Source: Calycina herbarum (lineage: Eukaryota > Ascomycota > Leotiomycetes > Helotiales > Pezizellaceae). Taken from it: 64,000 nucleotides of DNA. The translations under genes and the position numbers were made by a program. Each line of letters starts with the position of its first letter. Position 1 is the first letter of the stretch. Location: assembly GCA_001414485.1 (NCBI GenBank), contig LLEY01000052.1, positions 1-64,000 on the forward strand, written 5' to 3'. Under the pieces are notes generated by a model. That model saw only the letters and a list, made by a program, of their open reading frames with translations. It was not told the origin of the DNA and ran no database searches. Positions 1 to 11,872 of this stretch are shown here, piece after piece.

Positions 1-19
1 CCCCCCCCCCCCCCCCCCC
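1..19. repeat. Poly-C run at window edge
   Basis: Nineteen consecutive C residues open the window. There are no TTAGGG/CCCTAA telomere repeats beside it, so it does not mark a chromosome end. It may be a genuine homopolymer or sit at an assembly joint. Similar C runs occur at about 31609-31629 and 32873-32884. Confidence 0.8.
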
Positions 20-3000
20 ATCTAGAAAAGTAGTGCATTAGTCGAGCATACGAGTGAGAATAAGTCGAGGCCACCACTTTCCAAGTATGTGAACTTGAAG
101 AATACCCATTTTGAAGTGCACGTTCAAATATGAGTATTTGTAGCCTGGAAGGGATAGAAAAGGTGATCGGGATCGAGAAATGGCATCCGAGATTTATAGC
201 GAGATCTCAAAGCTTATCTGCCATTGGAAATGCCTCCAGCCTCGACGCCGACAACAATATAATTATGACTCGTCGGTGTAGTGGAGAGGATTCCGATCGA
301 TATGTGACGGCTGCTGGTCGATTTATTGTTGTCATTGGTTCTCTGGATATGGTTGGTCAAACTCAGTCGCTTTTTGATAATTGGATTTTGAAAGTTAGCA
401 AAATCTCTTCTAACTCTTCGATATCATCAATCTCAAAATGACAATTCGGTGGAAAACTCTAGATTGGGATTTCGAAGAAGAGAAGGCGTTTGTTGTGAGA
501 CAGATGTTTGTTTATCTTTTTGTGAAGTAGCAGCGCCGGAGCAAAAACTCTCCCAATAAAGCAGAACGCGACAAAGCTTGAATGATTATCATCCAGAGAC
601 GAATCATTTATACCTTGCACACCAAAAATCTGAAGTATGAGGTGAATGGATTTCATGCCACCAGTCACCAGACCATCCGTTTGACCAAGGTCCTTTGGTT
701 TCGTTGAGTCGTCGTCTCTAAGCAATTTCAACAACGTAGAGTTCCAAGAAATAAATTTGAAAGTCGCTCGATTTTACAGTGATATATTCTCGAGCGTATA
801 TTTCTTCGACGTAAAGTCCTTTTGTGTTGTTGTTCTTTTTGAAACCGAGAATTTGTATCCGAGAACCCCCTGAGATATCTGATATACTGCCCCGTGGCTT
901 TGTGATGAGGAAAAGATCCACGTGTCGTCCGTCCTTGTGTTTGGGGACCCGGAGAGAGAAACAATAGCATTCAGTAAATGCTCTCGAGACCGAGGCTCCA
1001 CGGGAACGGAAAGAACTTCGTGTTCTGGCGCTCTGAAAGCGTTCTCGTTCTTTGCAACATCGAAGGTCGATATAACAACCACGTAATGCGATGTGTAAGA
1101 ACTATTAAGAGTGTTGATCGGTCTATTCAAAGTTAGTCTGTATTTCTTGTTTATCATTCTCATTTTCCGTTGAGTATAGAACTTGCCTTTTAGTGGAGGG
1201 TATATGTAGTCAAAAAACAGATGTTTGTTCCATCCCAGCGCTAGGACCAAGGATATACATCCATCAACTCTAAAAAGCCTGAAATGTGTCGGTAGAAGAG
1301 GATGTCATCTGTGAATCCGGCGAGGATGACTATCGTGCTTAGCGGATACCTTCAGCACTTAATTCAAGTCCTCCTAACCTTGAGAAACTACCGCAGAAAC
1401 CAAAAATTTGCAAACCAGAATCTTGAAAGTAAGGCAACATTCCACCTAACCTGCTCAACCATGGGACGTGCATATGCTCGGTATGATTTGCCTGTGGATC
1501 TAGGGGTGATAATAGTTGTTGGCAGATGCCCAAATTCTCAAGTCTCCCGGTGGAGTCGAGATGTTGTTATGACTTGGTAGTCACAAAAGGTGGGGTGCAA
1601 AAAGAATACATCATTTATTGTAGATTTCTTGCGGTCTGTTTCGACATGGACTCCTCGAGAGTGGAGTACTCTTTGTCGATCGCTGAAACTCGGTTGGACT
1701 TTTCGAAATGCTTACACGCTTAGCTTTTGAAGCCTTCTTGAAAAGAACCCCAAAAACTTCATCATTTTCCTCTCCGTTACGGTGTTTTTGATGAGGTATT
1801 CACGTTCCAATCTGGGTCCCGAGCCTAATGATTGACAAAGGTGTTCTCGGGAGGAGTTGAACGGACTGGAAATTTTAAGGGGCTTGTGTTTCTCGCCAAA
1901 TCGGGTTGAGTATCGCCGGGATGAGGTTAGTCACAAGAATCGCAAATGGATGAAGTGATGAAAGTGGTGAGGTGTAAGTTCTCGCATTTGTGGGCAAAAG
2001 TTCCTCTAACTCGATGGTTCCAATGCTTTTACCAGCACTTTTTTGCGGTATCAAAATAGGTGCCTCCAGTTCATGGATTCGGAGGCTTTCGCTCTCTAGT
2101 TGGGATAACAAACTCTCGACTTTGTCGACGTTCCAGTGCCGTAGATGATCGTGGGAAAACCAAGTTCTCAGGGTGTTCATCTGCGAATGCGAGGATGAGA
2201 ATAGGTGTTATTTGACGCTCTCCGGAAAAACTCGAATAAATACCACAGAGAGAAAATTCGCATCCAGGAGTCCCGCAAGAAAACTGATATTCCATTCTGG
2301 CATTGAAGTTTATAAACACTCTTGGATATTGCCGCAAAGTCCTCATGTTCCTGAATATTGTCGATGTTGCCTAGAGTGACTGCGTGTAGGCATGCGGAGT
2401 TCCATAAATCGGGAAGTATCATCTTGGCGCTTTCAACGTCGATATCACCAGGAGATTTCATCCAAGAAGTTTCCATTGCTGATAACAGCTTCCTCGCTCA
2501 TCCATCCGAGACCCTCATAAGTAACACTATGGCTTCCCGTTCTCAATGATCCCCTGCAAATTTCCGAAGTCTCTCGAGGCACGCAAACACATCCGTATAC
2601 ACGGTGCACTTGCCATCTGTATGGACTACTTCCCTTTCAACATTTGGTTCAGAGTCCGAAATCCTCGAATTTCAGCCGCTATCCATTAGTTGTCGCAACA
2701 GTCGGTGATCGTGACGGCTTACGTCTTCTTCTCCAAAATCTGGATCTTGCTCGTGATCTCAAATGCGAGTTCTTGTTCTTATTTTTGAACTTTTCACGCC
2801 CCGCCACGGTCGTATTGCCTAAGTTGACCAATAGTGGCGGTTTGGTTGGCGTTCATTCCTAGCTTCAGATCATTGAACATTCGTCGCATCACATTTATCA
2901 TGGCATTGTTTCCTCTCCATCATCTTGGACTATTTTATCTGCCATGGCCACAAAGTCCTTGAGCGCGTTGGTGAACGTTCGCTTAATTCGAATCCAATGG

Positions 3001-6000
3001 ACGTGCGGCAACTGGGGCACAGGGAGAGGAGGAGGATGGCTGTCGATAAATTCCATCGTAGTTCTCTGAAATGGTGTAAGTGCGTGAAGGTGGATAGAAG
3101 AGTCTCCAATGAAACCTGATATGTCATGCAACAGCCAGACCTTGAGGTTTTGAAGTGGTTTTGAGTGGTTGTGTAGAACCCCGGGAGGCGTAGAATCGAG
3201 ATCAAAGGATGGTCGGACCCAATCCTATCGCTTAGAGAAGCGAGGGATGGACACAGGACATCTCTCATGTAGCCTATGATACTACGAACTGACTGGTGGT
3301 CTCAATGAAGCATGTGGAGTCAAGAACAAACTCTCACCCTGCTCCAATGACTTCCTGACGCAAAGAGGTCCTCATTTTGTAAACCTGTTTCTTAGTCGTG
3401 TACCACTCCCGCTTCCAGATCAGGTTTACTGGTCTTTGACGCCGTGCAAACACACGTTCTTCGCTGTGTAAGATTCCCGCTTCATGGTTCCCATGATTCC
3501 ATGCTCTCCTGCTTCCAGGTGTATTTTCCGGCTCTCTGAGAACGACGTCGAAATTTTGTGCCCATTCTGTGCAAACGAGCTTCAGTTCAGCTAGGTGAGG
3601 TGACTCCCTCCTTCATCATATGTGCTACTCCTGCTTTCAAAAACTCCCAATGAATCCGGGATTCCTACAGGAGTACTAGCTTTCCGAAATCGAATAAAGA
3701 TTTGTGCCAAGTCCGCGAAAAACAAAATAATATCCACTTTCGACTGTATTGGCAATTTCCTCCAGGGTTCTCAAGCCAATGTATCTGAGATCCATTTACT
3801 GTAGAATACCATGTTCTTGGGGTGTTTCCTTGTGGTTCCGAGGATAAGGATCTCAATTCTCGGGTCGTCATGAGGGATTCCATCATCGCGAGAGTGTTCG
3901 GATATATTTCCGAGAACTTCAAAAGAGATTTGATATCACACCCAAAGATTATCTTAGGAGAACCAGTTCTCGAAGTATTTGGCAAACGTGTTGAAGTTCT
4001 CGAGGACGCATAAATTGGATCGAGATAATAGAAGTTTCAAGGTCTTCTTCTGCTGGCGAACAAATGCCCAGAGACTAGGCATTTGAATCCAAGATCCTTA
4101 CAAAAGTTGTCTCAAGAGCCAGCTTGCGTGAGAGGATGCCTTCGATGTAAGATCGTCTTCTATTCTCGAACAAATGCTTTAGAACCAAGGAGCAAGGAGA
4201 TATTAAAGAATCTCAAAGTAACCCGATATGCCCCCTTGAGTATCTTATTGTAAGAAAAGCAAGTCTTCGAGGTGTATGCCAGTGGAGTCCCGGGGGCGTA
4301 AGACCAAATAATGACTCGCTTCCAAGTCGTCAAGATCGGGTTTTTAAGTGCTCTATAGAATAACAATCCACGACTGGAAACCCCACATAGAATTTGATAT
4401 GCTACACCCGGTAACCTATCGTAGGAGGAGGAAGTGCTGGAGATGTTCATTGGTAGCCCTGCGAAGCGGAAGGAATAAGAGGATGCTTTTCAGTCACGAA
4501 GTGACCTCAACTATAGAATAAGAGCTCAGAGCTCATGATTTTGTTTCCAAGAACCCCACTTGATACCTGATATGCCTGAGAAGAGCAAGTCCTCGGGTTC
4601 GCAAAACACTCCTATGATTTCGAAGATTTAGAGAGACGTAGGATAAGCACGATAGAATGCCCTTCTCAGCTCTCAGGTTGCATGATTGTCTTCTCTTCTC
4701 GAGGAAGAGCACCGAGACCGATATAATGAAATTCCCGTTTTTGAAAACGACCGAGAATACCCAATATGGGGAGAGTGTCACCAGCAAAAATCGATAGTCC
4801 GATTAGTGTAATGGGAGCCGGTTTGTTGAATACCATCAGCGACTGCAGAGTTGGAACTTGTGAAAATAGTTGATTGCATTAGCACCAGGAACTGGAGAAT
4901 GTTCTTCAAGTCATTCTTTGTTCTGAGATTGAGCATCTTGGCTGTTATGTTCCTGAAGAGGGGTCCTTTGGAATCCTTGTTGGGTTTGAGAGGCGAGAAA
5001 GGACGAGGATTGTAGTACAGTAACCCACCCATCCAACCTCGATTGTGATCAAGTTTCTGAGTAATACTGATATATGCCCCGCGTCTGCAGTGATAGGAAC
5101 ATAAACTCTGCTTCCCCAGACCCTTTCCGGTTCGGGGATAGATTGTTGTCCACCCACATGGGTCCATGACGATCGTGTTTGAGAACGGGTTTGCTGGCAA
5201 ACATGATGCAAATTGCTTGTGCCCAAAGTGGAATAGTCGGGTCCGGGAGTAACTGGTCCCCTTGCTTGATGACTTTCGAAATTTGAACGTGGTCTTGTCA
5301 CCAATGGATAGAAAATCCGAGGAAATGAAGACTGGTCTTCTCCTGAAAGTTAGGAGCTTTCTATCAGCTCTCCTGAACACCTCTCTGGTCACTTGGTGGC
5401 AAGTGACAATTTCATAGATGAAATGTTCAAAGACTGTATTTCCGTATTCTTAATTGCTCCGAGAAAACTTGAGATGGCTGGCGTCTTTGCTGTTCGACCG
5501 GATTCCATTCCTTGTCAATCCATTTGATCTCATTGATCGGTTCTCGCCCATATTCCATGTATCATCAATGGCTTACCTTGAATCCATTCAATGGAAATAG
5601 AAAGTATAAGTTCTGTAATCGAAGTCGTCTTTAGTGTCGAGTGTCAAGTGTCGATTGGGCAGATAGTGGCATGCAAAAGCTATTGATCATTGCATACAAT
5701 TCAGAAGCAAGCACGCTTCGCTGATAAACCGTGTAGAAACTGTGCATTGTCCTTGGAGTCGGCAAGCACGATAACACATCCTTGTTGTTCGCAGTAGAAG
5801 AATGACCGAACAGAATGAGCTTCAGTACTAATACCTAACTTGACGAAGCTAGGGCCACGTACCAGTCTCTGGCCGGCATGTTCTTTCTCACAATTTTCCG
5901 AAAGCACCAGCGGAAGGTTTGTTGATGATGTTGATATGGAGGTTTGAGAAGTTGGAATACTCAGAATGGGAGCGAAAAGAGTCCCTCATCTCTCCTCGGG

Positions 6001-9000
6001 CCGGCAGGTGGTGTTTTCCATCAAAGATGTGCTGAATTGAGAATCCGTCGCTGAAGAAACATCACAAGAAGAAGTCACATGCATTATCTTGACTCTCAAG
6101 TTTGCAGGTGGCGTTTTGCAGCTAAAAATCCCTATGAGACCTGTTTATCTCAGCACTTCATGAGAGTTCAGCAGTATAATATTGCCGCCTCATGTTTTCG
6201 TGCCACAATCACACCCGCGATTGGGAACATATGAGAGGCCACATATATTGTCTTCGTGGGGAAAAACCAGGCGATTAAGACGATTGGAGTCGATACCAGA
6301 ACCAGGCCTGCGGATTATCAGGCTCAACAGACGAATCAACCCATCTTTCATTTTTGGGCTTGAGGTATCTTTGAGGAATCTTAGAAGTGTGTCAAAGGAC
6401 ATGGCGGACGATATCGAAGGGAGTCCGAGTTTCCAGTCCAAAATCAAATCATGGCAACGTGCCATTACACATAAGTGGAGAAGAGACTGTACCCGGAAAG
6501 GATAATGCAGCTACCGATCATACGGAGATATTTGGAGACGCTAGTTGTATGGATGAGTAGGGTGTAGATGTTGCGAGCAAACGGCCAGTCTGGTATTAAG
6601 CGAGGATAGAAAAGAGGGTAATTCTGATCCAAGGTTCCTGTAGAGCAGCCAGCATACAGGTATACGTCGAAGATATCATGGAGGACTCGAAGGTCAAGCC
6701 TTCGAACTCGCCCAAGACCACGCATGCCTATCATGAGAAGAGATCCTATAACTTTCATCTTCAAAAGCTTTGACGAGCTCCCCCCTTACGCCAAATAAGG
6801 TGTTTTAATCAACGACAAGGCAAAGAAACTCGAACAAATCGATCCTGCTTGAAGAATAGGATTGAGGGAGTCATGCTCGAAGGGTCTCATTTTCCATCGA
6901 GGCTTTCTCGAAAAGCTTGTCAGAGCGCCTCCTCCTCGTATCTGGCTTCTTTTCTTTATTTCTCAATGCATTCATCGACGAATTTTGAGTTATTTTCGCT
7001 CGACCTTGGCCTCTTTGTGGACCCAGAAAAGCCTTTGAGGGCAATCAATAACTCATCCATCATGTAACTTCAAAAGAGCCTTCAGATGCGATGTGTTTGG
7101 GCTGAGAATGAGAGCTCGTGTTCAGATACTTGTCGGGTACCGTAGCGAGACCGATTCAGTAGGATGACGGATTCATTCAACACAAAGAGCAACAGAACAT
7201 TTTCAGCAAAGAACGCCCTGAAAACTTTCCCTCTAGAACTGAACAAACATAAGGAAGAAAAATCCAGGAGTTCCACAGCACTGGTCAACCAGGCAGCCTT
7301 CTGCTTTTGAGGTAGTCAGAGAGCGAGGCTCCGCCTCTGAACAGCCTTGTAAGACACCCAATATGCAGCACTAGCCATTTTACTAGAAGCGAAAGTCCTT
7401 AAAATCTCGCCTTCCAATATAAGGGTGTCGAAGGGCTCAAATATTCCGGTAAGAGCGAGGAAATAGAAGGCTCGACTGCAAAATCTCAAGCTTTTAGAAC
7501 TTGAGAATTTCCGTCAAATTTCAATATAGAATCTTATATTCCATCATAGCTATTGTTCAGAGAGAAGCGAAACTCTTTTGTTTGTCTGCATATGAAGCAG
7601 GAGAAATCAATGTTTCGCATTTGACAAGCTCGACACCGTATGATAAACCAACTTTGCCGGGGGTTTTTTCCACAGAAAAAAGTCGTTCGATTCGTAACCT
7701 GCTGGAATGTGGGGGGTCGATGATAGTTCCAACACTCGATTGGGAGAAGTGCGTAAAAATCACAACTGAGTTTTCCGGGGATGGCAGTCTCAGTGTCGTA
7801 TGATTTCGCTAAGCTATCAGGTTTGTTTCATTGAGGGAAGCAGAATGATTCTGGATTGAGGATGTTCTCGATAGTGGGAGAAGTGCCCAGAGTTGAAGCG
7901 TTTTGCATTTGGACAAGCCCCGTTTAGCCTCGAAACGCCATTCTGTGTTTCTTTTCGAGAGAAGAAGAAGCTGCGTGGGGTAGTATTGGAATTTCATTTA
8001 TTCCAGAGCCGAGGAAGTGCCTGGAGACTAGCTTTTCGTAAATGGTAAGTTCTTTTGAAACTTGACATGATATCCTTGCCGATTGTCGCGGGAGGAAATC
8101 GCTCGTTTCTTGGCCAGTCAAGGAGGACCACAACTATCAAATCGGGTAAAAACGAATGGCCCGACTTTAAATTGATATAATCCATACCACTCCTATGCCA
8201 GCCATTCTTGCTGAATATTCGAGGGAAAGGGAAATGTAGTTTCTCAACCTCCGAGAGTGCGGATGGAGAATCGAGCATGCCCTCTCAACTCCAACGTCTA
8301 GGGAATCAAACTTTGAGGATTCCTAATATGCCATACTGTCAATTTTTTCGATAGAAGGAAAGTCCCTCCACGTAGAAGATGGATCGTGACAGCGAGGAAC
8401 TCCTATTTCAAGTGGCTAGCAGAATGTTGAACCCCAGGAAGAGTACTCGAAGATATTTTCTCGTCGGCAATCTCCACATGTGACATCCCGTGACATGGCT
8501 TCCTTCGTCCAGAGAAGATTGAATACGACCAAGAGACCGAAAATCCCTTCAACGTCAAGTGACAAGCTCGATTTTGTAGTAGCACCTCCGTCGGTGCTTC
8601 CAGATAGAAAAGCGCTCGCACTCATATGGCTCCACTCAATACCTGTTATATCTCCTAGCTATATTTTCGAGAGAAGACTTCTTTGGGATTGTTTGCTGGT
8701 AGTGTTGAACAATCTAGCGAGGATGCCCTCTCAAGTCGTCAGGGCGAGTTTTGCTATCGAGAAATTACCCAAAAACAGGCACATTTGAGCCGCTTCGCAG
8801 AATTCGGATAGGTTATCCGAATACTTCGTCGAGAGAACACATCCGTCAAGTGTTTGTCAGGTGGGTTGAAAGATTTAGCGAGGATGCCATCAACTCCCAA
8901 GTCGTCGAGGCCAGTTCCACCCTTCAAGATCGAGGTTGCGCATGATGATAAATAATTATCAGAGCTGTTCAGAAGGTATAGCAAATTCCAAGCTCAAGAA

Positions 9001-10250
9001 GCAGACCGGTTAAATCTCCGAATCCGGTGACAGAACCCTTTATCTCCATTCAATGATAGAAGCACCCCACACAGCTCCTCTAAAATGCGACTAACTGACT
9101 CCCGACCTCAACTGTTGTATCAGACGACGTCTTCGGATTCGTGGTTTGAGAATCCGGAATCATGAATATCCCTAGTTTTCAAGAAGAGTTCTACACTCTA
9201 GAAAGAGCGGACTCGAGAAGCTCGTGGGTAACCTGCTGTGTTTGTCGAGATGTCTTGAGTTTCATGGAGCAGCGGATGCGAGAATCGAAAAGCTCGGTGA
9301 CGATGAGGAAGTGAGGAATCGAGGAACCAAAAAGTCGAGAATTCGAGGGTAGAACTCCAGTCTAGAGATAGTCAATCCAGCCTCGTGAATTTCAAGTCGT
9401 ACCATCCAGCTTCCGACTCGCAGCTGTGCTTTAATATCTTCAGTGGTAATAATTACTCGAATGTCGGTTGAGGGATTGATTATGAGTCCTTTCCAAAACG
9501 TCGTGTGACATCTAGCTAAGTAAGGAAAGCAAAACGAGCGGTTGAGTATTCTGCTCGAGCAACGCTCTTTTCTTGTCTTACGAGGCACAAAGTTGAAGTG
9601 TTTATATGCGAGGTCGGGGAGTATAGGGATGGAACTGCGAGATTGAGGAAGTCTTCAGTCCTCAGGGCCATTGACACCTTCTGGACCCCCAGGAGCGGCG
9701 CAGAGATCAATTGTTCTTATCATCTGCTAGAAAATTGCCAGTGTATCAGTCTCTCTTTCGCTAAATTGATAGAAGTAGAAGTCGTAGAGATACGTACGAA
9801 AGTTCGAGGAATTGACGAATCCTTCGACTCTCAAATCTCCAGATACCCCTCATCCATCGAGGGAGGGAGGAAAGATCGCGACTTCGCATAACCTGCTAGA
9901 GAAGTCGCATTAGTCTTCGATCTCGTGCCTACGACAGCAGAAGAATTCTTTGGGAGATTTACCGGTGAGGTTTAAAGGGATTGGATCGAAGACGAAGAAT
10001 TGACTATGCCCTCGACGTTGATTCGCGTTCAATCCTCTAGTAACCACCGCGGCACCGAAGTTCTGCGTATAAGAATCCCATAAAACATCTGGCATAATTC
10101 TGAATTCGCTTATCCCGATATCACGAGGTGTTGATAGATTGTCTGAGTTTTCTGCCTTTGCTGACAGAGATAAACGTCGTGAAATATCAGATTTCTTAGA
10201 GTTGAGGTTGCGACTTGTGCGTTATTTCTGGTGGGGTGGCTGGGAGGGCT
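20..10250. other. Gene-free stretch with worn coding relics
   Basis: About 10 kb of moderate GC with no intact gene. Every open frame is short and frames change every 100-300 bp. Several minus-strand stretches still read like protein. One at 2898-3131 contains the phrase MHDISGFIGDSSIHLHAL and is followed, past stops, by peptide resembling NVMRRMFNDLKLG. Another at 9910-10095 contains NFGAAVVTRGLNAN and FFVFDPIPLNL. Others lie at 774-1250, 6190-6764 and 8754-8984. I do not recognise the family. A decayed, locally duplicated gene set is the most likely reading, and the composition is distinctly less AT-rich than the 10.3-11.6 kb that follows. Confidence 0.45.
4190..5100 (-). repeat. Degenerate ~170-bp tandem array, protein-like
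   Basis: On the minus strand a diverged peptide box recurs about every 170 bp, in changing frames. It reads GAYRVTLRFF near 4229, GVAYQILCGVSSRGLLFY near 4399, QAYQVSSGVLGNK near 4575, SPYWVFSVVFKNG near 4750 and GAYISITQKL near 5074. The step near 4915 is poorly conserved. A shared downstream LLFY-like segment follows several copies. Isolated relatives appear near 885 (GAVYQISQGVLG) and 7360 (AAYWVSYKA). Copies differ too much for a simple satellite, so this looks like an old internal or gene-level tandem duplication, now non-functional. The protein family is unknown to me. Confidence 0.45.
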
Positions 10251-10259
10251 GAATGTTGA

Positions 10260-11872
10260 TCCATAAAACTCGGACCGGTTAACCAGTTAAAGTGGTTGTC
10301 GATTTTTGGCGACATCCGATATTACCCCTTTCAGTCCCCTTCCCCTTGGCGAACCAGTACCACTTGGTTTTTTTGGTGCACATCATTGTCTGTAAATGAA
10401 TTTTTCAATTCATTGACAGAACATCCATTAGGAATTAATGTCTTACAAAGACGAATATCTACTCCGAGGTATACACACAATCTTTTACACCTAAACTTTA
10501 GTGCAACCTTGTCAAACATAGCAAAATATTACTCTCTATTACTCCTTTTACTACCTTGTCTTTTTTTTGTTAGGTTTGATTTTCACAAATGAATAGCTAG
10601 AAAGAGGATAAACCATGCATTGATCTCTGTCTCCCTTACAATTCTTTCCAACTTGTGCTTATTTTACTCGAGACTCGGAGCTCCGCTGAATAAATTTTGT
10701 AAGGAGTCTGAGGAAAGGTGGTTCATTCGAGGATTTTGAGGATTTCCACTGATTATTGCCACCAACCCTTTTCGGGCAAGCGAAAAACTTTAGTCGGTTC
10801 GATAATTTCAGGGGGTCTATTGAAAGCATTGCACTCCCTAGCAACGTACCTTTAAGAGAAAGAGATGACACGAAAATAGATGCATAATGCTTATTCATCC
10901 TCTTACACTCTCTCGTTTTCGAGAATGGAATATGAAGATTTTAGCTCATGTATAAATTTATAGAACCCACGAAAAGGGTTAGGCAGTGAACAATCTTCGA
11001 GGGAATGAAAAAACGTGTTTTTTGTTCTATAGGGAAGTAGTTTCTTAGTATGCAGCTAACGCGAATTCCTGTGGAGTGTGGAGTACTGGTATACTTTAAT
11101 CCCAATTATGCTACCGCTTTGAACTATTAGGTAGGGGGTCTAGTAATTCTCACTATTGAATTTGATTTTTCGAGAATAGTAAGGTTAATAAAATTGATTA
11201 AATAAGACTCTAAGATTCTAAAAGGATAGAGTGCTATCTACTTAGAATCCTGAGATATTGTTTCTTTAACATAATTAACCAAGATATTCTTAAACAATTA
11301 GATTAGTTCAGTAGATTTTAAGACTAAGATGATGATTCATAGTGAAATGATTAGACAGAAATGACCAATTCTATAATTGTTGACTAAAGCATGCCGGTTC
11401 TTTTTTTACGCATGCCTTTTGGCCCCCAAATAATCAACGAAATCATTCTTCAGTAAGAGAGCCAAATCAGTCTTTGTTTCCAGCGATAAATTCAAATCCA
11501 CTTTCCTAGAAATAGCCCAACTTCCCCAACTGAGAAAAGTAAAAGTTATTGGAGATAATAAGAAGACAGGAACCCACAGGCAGGCATAACCCTAAACATG
11601 CACCTTCAGAAAAAAATTGAGGAATAGACAAGTGCATTCGAATCATCGAAGAGCTCTGCAAGGCTGGGTAGCCCCAGAGGAATAAGTGAGTCCTGGATTC
11701 GGTGTTTAAACGTGACGAAAACGTGACCTGCCATGTTTTTCCAGCATTGGAAGCCGGCTCCACTGGGTTAACTGCGCCGCTGAAGTCACCTCCAACCCAA
11801 ATCCCCTCCAAAATTCAACAGGAAGATAACCTTGAAAATCAAACTTTGGTCATTACCATCAATTTCGAAAAA
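10260..11872. other. AT-rich spacer upstream of F-box gene
   Basis: AT-rich DNA without supported coding sequence. Near 10273 there is a short near-palindrome around ACCGGTTAACCAG. An open frame in phase with the F-box gene begins at 11702, but the family-typical start is at 11873, so 11702-11872 is most likely 5' leader. Confidence 0.5.

Noticed and set aside
1..19. Poly-C at the edge taken as a telomere
   Set aside because: Fungal telomeres are TTAGGG-type and none is present. Other C runs occur inside the window.
4778..5392. 204-codon minus-strand frame
   Set aside because: It lies over the decayed 170-bp array, a second frame (4945-5304) is open across the same DNA, and no family features are seen.
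9930..9945. A single CGACAGCAG in the first 10 kb as a member of the paired-motif family
   Set aside because: No second half lies 18 bp on either side.
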